A stretch of 62,134 nucleotides of DNA from positions 1 to 62,134 of the forward strand of contig JAMXLO010000106.1 of the NCBI GenBank assembly GCA_024280945.1. Direction: 5' to 3'. Source of the DNA: Acetobacteraceae bacterium. GTDB taxonomy: Bacteria; Pseudomonadota; Alphaproteobacteria; Acetobacterales; Acetobacteraceae. A program made the translations under genes and the position numbers. How positions within the stretch are numbered: position 1 is the stretch's first letter; the number at the start of each line of letters is the position of its first letter. Shown here piece after piece: positions 1-6,724 of the stretch. The notes below the pieces were generated by a model that saw nothing but the letters and a program-made list of their open reading frames with translations, was not told the DNA's origin and searched no databases.

Positions 1-2
1 GC

Positions 3-809
3 AGCGCGCTGAAAGGCCTGGTCAATGTGCCGGACAACCGGTTTGCCGACACGCTCCGCGAGGAGATCGGGCCATGGCTGGCTGCGGGCGAGAACCACGT
101 CCTGCTGTCAGGCATGATCGGCAGCCGACAGGGCTGGAAGGAGGCTCCGTATCTGCCGTGTCCGGCGAGCGCGGCCGATGTGGCAGCGGCGCTGATGGAG
201 ATCGAGTTCGACTGGGGTCAGGTGAAGCTGGTGCCGGGCCTGTCCGCCGTCGATGAGGCGGGTGTCGCCGAGGTGATGCGGGGCGAGGAGACACAGGTTT
301 TCGGCGTTCTCGACGCGATGGGCGGCAGCGGACTGTCCTGCCTGCCAGGCACACATTCGAAGTGGGTGCGGGTCGAGGGCGGCCGGATCACCGGGTTCTC
401 CACCCACATGACCGGAGAGGCCTTCGGCGCGCTGCGCGGGCACACGATCCTGGGACGGATGATGCGCGAGGGGCCGGCGAATGGTGCTCCGTTCGACGCA
501 GGTGTGCGCCGTTCCGGCGATGCCGGCGGCCTGCTGCACCACATCTTTGGTGCTCGGGCGCTGGTGCTGGCCGGCCGACTGGCAGAGACCGATGCGGCAG
601 CCTACCTCTCCGGCATCCTGATTGGTCACGAGGTGCGCGCGGCTCTGGCAGGACAGATGGGCCAGGTGGTTCATGTAATAGGCACGCCGGACCTGACCAT
701 GTTGTACGGCCGTGCAATATCCGCGAATGGCGGCTACCCCGAACGGCACGACGGGGAGGCGGCAGCGCGAGGTTTGGCACTGATCGGCCGGCACGCTGCA
801 TGGAACTGA
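3..809 (+). CDS. dgoK: 2-dehydro-3-deoxygalactonokinase, 5' truncated by window edge
   Basis: Phosphorylates 2-keto-3-deoxygalactonate to the 6-phosphate with ATP in the cytoplasmic De Ley-Doudoroff galactonate route. Recognisable family blocks are GMIGSRQGWKEAPYLPCPA (around residues 38-56 of the visible part), the MRGEETQVFG segment, PGTHSKWV and the MTGEAF segment, all typical of DgoK. The frame is open to the left edge with no convincing start. The usual N-terminal phosphate-binding segment (roughly 30-40 residues) is missing, so the true start lies outside the window; a GTG at position 27 is in frame but internal to the family. The 3' end overlaps the start of the aldolase gene by 10 bases, which implies translational coupling. 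Confidence 0.9.
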   Translation, partial: SALKGLVNVPDNRFADTLREEIGPWLAAGENHVLLSGMIGSRQGWKEAPYLPCPASAADVAAALMEIEFDWGQVKLVPGLSAVDEAGVAEVMRGEETQVFGVLDAMGGSGLSCLPGTHSKWVRVEGGRITGFSTHMTGEAFGALRGHTILGRMMREGPANGAPFDAGVRRSGDAGGLLHHIFGARALVLAGRLAETDAAAYLSGILIGHEVRAALAGQMGQVVHVIGTPDLTMLYGRAISANGGYPERHDGEAAARGLALIGRHAAWN

Positions 810-1417
810 GGCACTGGCTGGCGCGGTGTCCGCTGATCGCCATCCTGCACGGGGTGAAGCCGGATGAGGTGGTGGCGATCGGCGCGGCGCTGATCGGTGA
901 GGGCGTCGCTATCGCAGAAGTGCCGCTCAATTCCCCGCAACCGATCGACAGTATCGCGCGCCTCGTGCGGGCATTCGGCGAGCGACTGCTGATCGGCGCA
1001 GGTACAGTTATGACGGCCGCACAAGTCAGGGAGATCGCTGCCGCCGGCGGCAGGCTGATCGTTACGCCGCACGCCGATGCGACGATCGTGGAGGCGGCAA
1101 AACAGCGCGGGCTTCTCGCCGTACCGGGATGCTTCACGCCGACAGAGGCATTCGCGATGCTGGCAGCTGGAGCCGACGCGCTGAAGCTGTTCCCCGCGGA
1201 AGCGGCCAGCCCGGCGGTGCTGCGGGCACTGCAGGCAGTGCTGCCGCCAGGCACGGCGCTTTTTCCTGTAGGTGGGATCGACGCCGCCAATATCGCCGGC
1301 TGGCGCGCGGCTGGGGCCGCGGGTTTCGGCATCGGCTCGGCGATCTACCGGCCAGGCGACAGCCCGGACGCGGTTGCAGCCAAGGCACGCGGGCTGGTAA
1401 GCGCAGTGGGCAGCTGA
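800..1417 (+). CDS. dgoA: 2-dehydro-3-deoxy-6-phosphogalactonate aldolase (KDPGal aldolase)
   Basis: Class I aldolase of the KDPG/KHG family, 205 aa. It cleaves 2-keto-3-deoxy-6-phosphogalactonate to pyruvate and glyceraldehyde 3-phosphate. Visible residues are the AEVPLNSP motif with the general base Glu40, the GAGTV loop (66-70), and the Schiff-base lysine Lys129 in GADALKLFPAE. The ATG is the only start that gives a normal family length, and it overlaps the dgoK stop by 10 bases. pcaH follows after 20 bases, so the sugar-acid enzymes appear to share a transcript with the aromatic dioxygenase. KDPG aldolase (Eda) is the close alternative; the dgoK neighbour favours DgoA. Confidence 0.92.
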   Translation: MELRHWLARCPLIAILHGVKPDEVVAIGAALIGEGVAIAEVPLNSPQPIDSIARLVRAFGERLLIGAGTVMTAAQVREIAAAGGRLIVTPHADATIVEAAKQRGLLAVPGCFTPTEAFAMLAAGADALKLFPAEAASPAVLRALQAVLPPGTALFPVGGIDAANIAGWRAAGAAGFGIGSAIYRPGDSPDAVAAKARGLVSAVGS

Positions 1418-1437
1418 GGCCACCAGGAGGGACCGCG

Positions 1438-2139
1438 ATGTCCGACCCGCTCCCATTTCGTCCCTACGCCCCAGGCACGCAGCCGCCGTACGATGCCCCA
1501 GCCTATCTCGGCACGGTGAAGCGACATCCGAAGCAGAAGCTGCATCCGATGCCGCAGACCGTCACCGAGACGACCGGCCCCCGCTTCTCGCCGAACCGGT
1601 TCCCGCCGCTCGGGGATCTGACCATGGCGAAGGGAAAGCCGGCGATCGGCGAACGCATCATCGTTGCCGGCACGATAACCGATGAGGATGGCCGGCCGGT
1701 GCCCAATACGATGGTGGAGATCTGGCAGGCCAACGCGACAGGCCGCTACGACCATCCGGCCGACCAACACGATGCACCGCTCGATCCGAATTTCCATGGC
1801 ATGGGGCGGGTATTCACGGACGACCAGGGACGCTACCGGTTTTTGACGATTCGGCCCGGGGCCTATCCGTGGCCGAACCACAAGAATGCCTGGCGCCCCA
1901 ACCACATCCACTTCTCGTATTTCGGGCCGGCGTTTGCCACCCGGCTGATCACGCAGATGTATTTTCCGGGCGATCCGCTGCTGGCATTCGACCCGATCTT
2001 CCACGCCGTGCCGGACGAGCACGCGCGCAACCGGCTCATTGCCGTTTTCGACCTTGACATCACCGAAGCGGACTATGCGCTGGGGTACCGCTTCGACGTG
2101 GTGCTGCGTGGTCGCGCCGCCACCCCGATGGAGGATTGA
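1438..2139 (+). CDS. pcaH: protocatechuate 3,4-dioxygenase beta subunit
   Basis: Catalytic beta subunit of the intradiol Fe(III) dioxygenase that opens protocatechuate to beta-carboxymuconate in the beta-ketoadipate pathway; 233 aa, normal length. An N-terminal PcaH segment (residues about 5-40) is followed by the intradiol core. All four iron ligands can be placed: Tyr104 in ATGRYDH, Tyr143 in GAYPWP, and His156 and His158 in RPNHIHFS. Their spacings (39, 13 and 2) match those of the known Pseudomonas enzyme ligands Tyr408, Tyr447, His460 and His462. A perfect AGGAGG at 1425-1430 sits 7 bases before the ATG. pcaG follows after three bases. No pcaB, pcaC or pcaD is present in the window. Confidence 0.95.
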   Translation: MSDPLPFRPYAPGTQPPYDAPAYLGTVKRHPKQKLHPMPQTVTETTGPRFSPNRFPPLGDLTMAKGKPAIGERIIVAGTITDEDGRPVPNTMVEIWQANATGRYDHPADQHDAPLDPNFHGMGRVFTDDQGRYRFLTIRPGAYPWPNHKNAWRPNHIHFSYFGPAFATRLITQMYFPGDPLLAFDPIFHAVPDEHARNRLIAVFDLDITEADYALGYRFDVVLRGRAATPMED

Positions 2140-2142
2140 GCG

Positions 2143-2664
2143 ATGCCAACCGCGACCGCCAGCCAGACGATCGGGCCCTACTGGCACCTGATGGAGGATC
2201 CATCCTGGGCTGACCTGACGCGGTTTGGCGCAGCAGGTGAGAAGATCACGCTGACCGGTGCGGTGCTGGATGGCGATGGCAAGCCGTGCGCCGATGCCTG
2301 CGTGGAGATTTGGCAGCCCGATCCACCGGCGTCGGACAGTTTCCCAGGCTTCGGTCGCAGCAACACCGACAGTGCCGGTGTTTACCGCTTCACCACGGTG
2401 AAGCCCGGGCCTGTCCCCGCACGGGGCAATGCACAGCAGGCGCCGCATATCGCGATCTGCGTGCTGTCGCGCGGTCTGATGCGCGGTCTGGTGACCCGCG
2501 CCTATTTCGAGGGCGATAGACTGAATGACACCGACCCTCTGTTGATGTCCATCGAGGAACCGGCGCGGCGGGCCACGCTGATCGCGCGACCGGCCGGGTC
2601 GGGCACCTGGCGAATGGACGTGCGGCTACAGGGGGAAGGAGAGACGGTCTTTCTCGACGTGTAG
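2143..2664 (+). CDS. pcaG: protocatechuate 3,4-dioxygenase alpha subunit
   Basis: Partner of PcaH in the hetero-oligomeric dioxygenase; 173 aa, somewhat shorter than the usual ~200. The N-terminal SQTIGPYWH block (residues 6-14) and the KITLTGAVLDGDGKPCADACVEIWQ segment pattern (quoted only in part: VEIWQP near 50) are typical of the alpha chain. It lacks the Tyr/His iron ligands, as expected for the non-catalytic subunit. It lies three bases after the pcaH stop, so it is certainly co-transcribed. No regulator (PcaQ or PcaR type) is visible beside the operon. Confidence 0.93.
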   Translation: MPTATASQTIGPYWHLMEDPSWADLTRFGAAGEKITLTGAVLDGDGKPCADACVEIWQPDPPASDSFPGFGRSNTDSAGVYRFTTVKPGPVPARGNAQQAPHIAICVLSRGLMRGLVTRAYFEGDRLNDTDPLLMSIEEPARRATLIARPAGSGTWRMDVRLQGEGETVFLDV

Positions 2665-2686
2665 GTGTTCGCCGATCCCCGCGTGG

Positions 2687-3433
2687 ATGATGCGCTGTCA
2701 GGCCATCACCACCGTCGCACGATATGATGTTGTGGTTCGCGGCCTCGCACGAACTTGCGAGGGCCGCCAGCCGCGACGGCTGGCGCGACGATCGCCGGCA
2801 AACCTTCTCGGCGATGTATATTCTGAATGGTCCGGGACCATTGTGAACGCGGGCATGGCCGGCACAAAAATTCTGACGCCTCGTGGCGAGGTCGCCGTCG
2901 AGCACCTGCATGAAGGCGATCTGGTGCAGACCGTCTCCGGCCACAGCCGAGCAATACGTTGGACCGGCGGACGCCGAGTCGAGTTCCACCGTCGCCCGAA
3001 CCGACAGCGCATCCTGCCAGTGCGGATCGCCGCACACGCGTTTGGCGCAGACAGGCCAAAACGCGACTTGCTGCTATCGCCAGACCATCCGGTGTTTGTC
3101 GATGGTGTGCTGATCCCGATCCGTCACCTGGTCAACGGCAGCAGCATCACTCAGATCCAACGGCATTCGATTACCTACTCCCACATCGAGCTCTTAAGTC
3201 ACGACGTGCTGATCGCCAACGGTTTGCCGGCCGAAAGCTATCTGGAAGCCGGCGCACGGGATGCCTTCGCTGAAGGTGCGGCCGTCTTTCGGCTGCATCC
3301 AGATTTCGCCTCGCCGCGCCATGACTATGCCTTGCTCTGGGAACTCTACGGCTATGCTCCGCTGGTCGTCGCCGGACCAGAACTCGAGAGAGTTCGGCAC
3401 AGGCTGGCAGACCGGGACCAGCTTGCTGCGTAG
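2687..3433 (+). CDS. Hint-domain protein fragment (Hedgehog/intein-type), nucleophile cysteine missing
   Basis: From about residue 57 on, the sequence is a Hint_2-type module: AGTKILTPRGEVAVEHL, then GDLVQTVSGH, AIRWTGGRR, the KRDLLLSPDHPVFVDG block with the conserved His, and a C-terminal HIELLSHDVLIANGLPAESYL segment. Known family members start this module with Cys-Phe followed by the G-T motif and carry a long secreted passenger upstream. Here the Cys position is occupied by Ala/Gly (NAGMAGT), and the ~50 residues upstream look unlike a real domain. A GTG at 2843 or ATG at 2855 may be the true start. GTIVNAG just before the module resembles passenger repeats, so this may be a deletion remnant. 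Low-scoring Shine-Dalgarno for every start. Confidence 0.6.
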   Translation: MMRCQAITTVARYDVVVRGLARTCEGRQPRRLARRSPANLLGDVYSEWSGTIVNAGMAGTKILTPRGEVAVEHLHEGDLVQTVSGHSRAIRWTGGRRVEFHRRPNRQRILPVRIAAHAFGADRPKRDLLLSPDHPVFVDGVLIPIRHLVNGSSITQIQRHSITYSHIELLSHDVLIANGLPAESYLEAGARDAFAEGAAVFRLHPDFASPRHDYALLWELYGYAPLVVAGPELERVRHRLADRDQLAA

Positions 3434-3440
3434 ACTTCTG

Positions 3441-4664
3441 TCAAGTTAGCACGTCCCGGCTCGTTTCCGTCGGATAGCGCCGCAACAGCACCAGCATGAG
3501 CGCCATCGAAGGCAACGCAGCGAACATGCACAGCGCGTAGAACCCGATCCAGCCCAGACGTGCCGCGAAGATGCCTGAGACGCCACCGATTGTGTGAACC
3601 GCGATCGCAGCAAGCGACGACAGCAGTGCGTAGTGGGTGGCCGTGAAGGCGCGCGAGCAAAGCCCGGAGAGGTAGGTGATGAAAGCCGCATCGGCCATGC
3701 CCTGGGCGAAGGCTTCTGTGGCGACGGTGCCGTAGAGCACGTGGTGCTCTCCAGCCGAAACGGCGAGCACCAGGTACATCGCCATGGCAAGGGTCTGTGC
3801 CCAGCCGGTGCGCAGCAGCGCGCGGCCGGTGCCAATGCGCGACACCAGCCAGCCGCCGAGTGCAATGCCGGCCAGAGTGCCGCCGAGAGAGAACCAGCCG
3901 GTGGCCGCGATCGCCTCGCGCGAGAAGCCAAGGGCTCGGTAAAACGGCGCGGTCATGATGCCGGCCATCGCCTCGCCCAGCTTGAACAGCGCAACGAAAG
4001 CGAGGATCAGCAGGGCACCGCGCCGGGTGAGAAAATCGCGCAGCGGTTCGATGACCGCATGCCCCAGCCGAGCGGCGATTCCGGTAGGGGCGAGGTGACG
4101 CTCGAGGGCTGGAGGCTCCGGCGCCGACAGAGTGACGAACACGCCACAGCCGATCAGGGCGGCGATGCCGATCAAGGCAAGGTGCCAGCCGATGACAGAG
4201 ACGATGGATATCACACCAGTCGTGGCGATCAGCAGTGCGACCCGGTAGCCCCAGATGTAGGCGGCCATGGCGGCGCCCTGACGATGCGCAGGATAAGCCT
4301 CGATGCGCCAAGCATCCACCACGATGTCCTGAGTTGCGGACAGGAACGCCACCAGAGCCGCGAGCGCCAGCGAAAGGAACGGCAGACGCGCTGGATCGGA
4401 GAGCGCGAGTAGCGCCGCGGCTACAGCAAGAGCGGGCTGTATGGCGACAAGCCATCCGCGGCGACGCCCCAAATTTCGGAGAGGTCCGGGCGGCCAGGCG
4501 TTATCCAGGACGGGAGCCCAGAGAAATTTCAGCGAGTAGGCAAGGGCGATGTTGGCGGTGAGCCCGATGACGGCGAGCGAGACACCACCCTCGGACAGCC
4601 ACAATCGCAGTGTGAAGCCGGAGAGCGGCAACGGCAGGCCGGCGACGAAGCCATAGGCGGCCAT
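3441..4664 (-). CDS. MFS permease, AmpG-like
   Basis: Integral inner-membrane protein of about 407 aa with some 12 hydrophobic helices. The order and motifs (FVAGLPLPLSGFTLRLWL at the N-terminus, SLKFLWAPVLDN, ATQDIVVDAWR) match the AmpG/acetyl-CoA-transporter branch of the major facilitator superfamily; known AmpG members import GlcNAc-anhydromuropeptides for peptidoglycan recycling. An upstream extension in the same frame runs through a GC hairpin and into the GNAT gene and looks non-coding, so I use the ATG at 4664, although no good Shine-Dalgarno precedes it. It follows the GNAT gene on the same strand. Substrate not proven; no beta-lactamase or recycling gene is adjacent. Confidence 0.8.
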   Translation of the reverse strand: MAAYGFVAGLPLPLSGFTLRLWLSEGGVSLAVIGLTANIALAYSLKFLWAPVLDNAWPPGPLRNLGRRRGWLVAIQPALAVAAALLALSDPARLPFLSLALAALVAFLSATQDIVVDAWRIEAYPAHRQGAAMAAYIWGYRVALLIATTGVISIVSVIGWHLALIGIAALIGCGVFVTLSAPEPPALERHLAPTGIAARLGHAVIEPLRDFLTRRGALLILAFVALFKLGEAMAGIMTAPFYRALGFSREAIAATGWFSLGGTLAGIALGGWLVSRIGTGRALLRTGWAQTLAMAMYLVLAVSAGEHHVLYGTVATEAFAQGMADAAFITYLSGLCSRAFTATHYALLSSLAAIAVHTIGGVSGIFAARLGWIGFYALCMFAALPSMALMLVLLRRYPTETSRDVLT

Positions 4665-4718
4665 GAGAAAGAGAGCCGGGTCCAGGGGCTGATTTTTTTG
4701 CCGCAGCCTTCCCGGAAG

Positions 4719-4739
4719 CCCCTCCCGCGCGGGGAGGGG
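4719..4739. repeat. GC-rich perfect inverted repeat between GNAT and MFS genes
   Basis: CCCCTCCC and GGGAGGGG form an 8-bp stem around a 5-base loop, with a smaller CTTCC/GGAAG palindrome beside it. Read on the minus strand it lies after the GNAT stop and before the MFS start. It is followed by an A-run rather than a T-run, so it is not a classical intrinsic terminator in the direction of transcription. It may attenuate or stabilise the operon mRNA (inference). Confidence 0.5.
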
Positions 4740-4746
4740 GAGGAGT

Positions 4747-5262
4747 TCAGGGGATATCGGCGTCACCCCTGCCGAGTGGGCGCTGCATGGTGACGACGTC
4801 GAGCCAGCGGCCAAATTTGATGCCGGCGGCCCGCATGGTGCCGACCATCTGGAACCCCAGGCTGGCATGCACGCCGATCGAGCCGGTATTTTCCGAATCG
4901 CCGATCACTGCGATCATCTGGCGCATGCCGGCGGCGGTGGCGTCATCAATCAGGCGGGCAACCAACGCCTTGCCGACACCCTGTCCGCGAACGTCCTCGC
5001 GCACGTACACGCTGTCCTCGGCGCAGTACCTATAGGCCGAGCGGTCGCGGAACTGAGTATAATAGGCGTAGCCAAGAACTCCACTGGCGTCGGTCGCCAC
5101 GAGCCAGGACCAGCCTCGCTCCAGCACCTTGGAGATGCGATCCGCCATCTCCTCGACCGACGGGGGAACCTCCTCAAACGTGCCGGCGCCGGTCAGCACG
5201 TGGTGCGCATAGATCGACTGGATTTCCGGAATGTCGGCTTCGGTCGCCGCGCGAATCTGCAT
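4747..5262 (-). CDS. GNAT N-acetyltransferase, phosphinothricin-acetyltransferase-like
   Basis: Cytoplasmic acetyl-CoA-dependent acyltransferase of 171 aa. The N-terminus MQIRAATEADIPEIQSIY, the TGAGTFEEVPPS segment (24-35), YVREDVRGQGVGKAL with the acetyl-CoA pyrophosphate loop at 92-99, and the GIKFGRWLDV C-terminal block are typical of the Pat/Bar-YncA branch, which acetylates amino-acid analogues. The ATG is chosen because GGAGAGG lies just upstream; a longer in-frame extension is out of family. It starts 16 bases after the amidase stop, so the two are co-transcribed. The real substrate cannot be read from the sequence. Confidence 0.88.
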   Translation of the reverse strand: MQIRAATEADIPEIQSIYAHHVLTGAGTFEEVPPSVEEMADRISKVLERGWSWLVATDASGVLGYAYYTQFRDRSAYRYCAEDSVYVREDVRGQGVGKALVARLIDDATAAGMRQMIAVIGDSENTGSIGVHASLGFQMVGTMRAAGIKFGRWLDVVTMQRPLGRGDADIP

Positions 5263-5278
5263 GGACTTGCCTCTCCGC

Positions 5279-6475
5279 TCAGATCGGGAGTCCAAGCACG
5301 TCCGCCGCGTCGCACGCAAACGCGAGCAGTCCGCGGTCCAGGCCGGGGCCTGCGACCAGCGACAGTCCGACCGGCGCACCGTCGACCATGCCGGCGGGCA
5401 AAGTGACTTCGGGAAGACCGCATAGGCTGGCAATCGCTGTCACACCAATGGTGGCAGCGCGGACAGCGTCCTGCTCGGCTGGGCCAGCAGTCAGCAGCGG
5501 CGCCGGACAGGGGCTGGTCGGAAACACCAGCACCGCCCCCGCAGCGAGCAACGGCCGGACGCGCGCCTGCAGCACACGGCGGAACGCGCGGCCGGGCCCG
5601 GCGATGGCGGGATCGGTTGCCTTGGCGGCCGCGAAGCGCTCACGGACTCCTGGACCCAGCCGCGGTTTCGCTGTCTCGATCCAGCGACCCAGCGATGCCC
5701 AGACCTCCTCTGCCTGCACAGTGCGGAAGTGGTCGAACAGGCTATCGATGCCCTCGGGCACGACGCGGATGCCTATGGCGCGGCCACGCAGTTGCTCGAT
5801 TCGTTCCAGCCGTGGGCGGAGCACCTCGGCCACCTCTGGGCGGGCGTTCACCCAGGCCTCCTCGACCCGGAGCAGTGGGCCATCGACCGGCTGACGGCCG
5901 CCGGGCAGCAGGACATCGCCCACGCCAACCAGGAGCGAGGCAGTACGGCTGAACCACCCGCAGGTGTCGAAGCTGGGGGCGAGCGGGAAGGCACCAGCGA
6001 GGCTGACGGCGCCGTGGCTTGGCCGGATGCCATAGAGGCCGCAATAGCTGGCGGGAATACGCACGGAACCGGCGGTGTCCGAGCCAAGTGCAAAATCGAC
6101 CAGGTCAGCCGCCACGGCTGTGGCAGAACCGCAGCTCGATCCGCCGGGGAAGCGCTGAGGTGCACGCGGGTTGACTGGCGTGCCGTGCCAGACGTTCTCA
6201 CCGGTCAGCCCATAGGCGAGTTCCACCGTCTTGGTTTTGCCGACCAGGCGCGCTCCTGCCTGCAACAGGGTGGTGATCACCGGGGCGGTGGCAACGGCAA
6301 CCGGATGGCTGGCGGCCCAGTCGGGGTTTCCGTAGGTTGTTATGCTGCCGGCGACGTCGAACAGGTCCTTGACGGCAAATCTCAGGCCGGAGAGCCGGCC
6401 GGTGCCGAGCGCCGGCCGTTCCAGTCGTCGCCCAGGAACGAAGGCATTGACCACGTCGTCGTCCAGTATTGCCAT
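5279..6475 (-). CDS. amidase signature-family hydrolase
   Basis: 398-aa cytoplasmic C-N hydrolase. The Ser-cisSer-Lys triad is visible: Lys36 in FAVKDLFDV, the cis-Ser in FPGGSSCGSA (113/114) and the nucleophile Ser137 in GSDTAGSVR. The C-terminal half ends with a GLPEVTLPAG segment as in AtzF/AtzE-like and Glu-tRNA amidotransferase-A-like enzymes. It is shorter than GatA (~480-490 aa), so a stand-alone amidase for a small amide is more likely. It is the first gene of the minus-strand run amidase-GNAT-MFS; 249 bases separate it from the divergent secretion operon. Confidence 0.9.
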   Translation of the reverse strand: MAILDDDVVNAFVPGRRLERPALGTGRLSGLRFAVKDLFDVAGSITTYGNPDWAASHPVAVATAPVITTLLQAGARLVGKTKTVELAYGLTGENVWHGTPVNPRAPQRFPGGSSCGSATAVAADLVDFALGSDTAGSVRIPASYCGLYGIRPSHGAVSLAGAFPLAPSFDTCGWFSRTASLLVGVGDVLLPGGRQPVDGPLLRVEEAWVNARPEVAEVLRPRLERIEQLRGRAIGIRVVPEGIDSLFDHFRTVQAEEVWASLGRWIETAKPRLGPGVRERFAAAKATDPAIAGPGRAFRRVLQARVRPLLAAGAVLVFPTSPCPAPLLTAGPAEQDAVRAATIGVTAIASLCGLPEVTLPAGMVDGAPVGLSLVAGPGLDRGLLAFACDAADVLGLPI

Positions 6476-6724
6476 TCGCTGCGTCCTCTCGTCCCGGCTG
6501 TGTCGCGAGGCGGTGGACCAACCTGCACGGGTAGCCGGCGCACGGCCAAGGAAATGTTTGGCAAGTTGTAAACGTTCTGAGGCATACTGCCCACGACCTT
6601 CCTTCCGTCGCTGTTACGGTTTCGGCGGATGGTTCCAGGCCTGGCCACGCAACGACGGCGGCCAAGGCCGTCACAAGGGCACATTGGGCCCGCAGATGGA
6701 ACATGCCTTCGAGGGGGACTACGC

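Noticed and set aside
4719-4739. Intrinsic terminator after the GNAT gene
   Set aside because: The hairpin is followed by an A-run on the transcribed direction, so I list it only as an inverted repeat.
4665-4868. N-terminal extension of the MFS permease
   Set aside because: It runs through a GC hairpin and into the GNAT gene and has no membrane or soluble-domain character.
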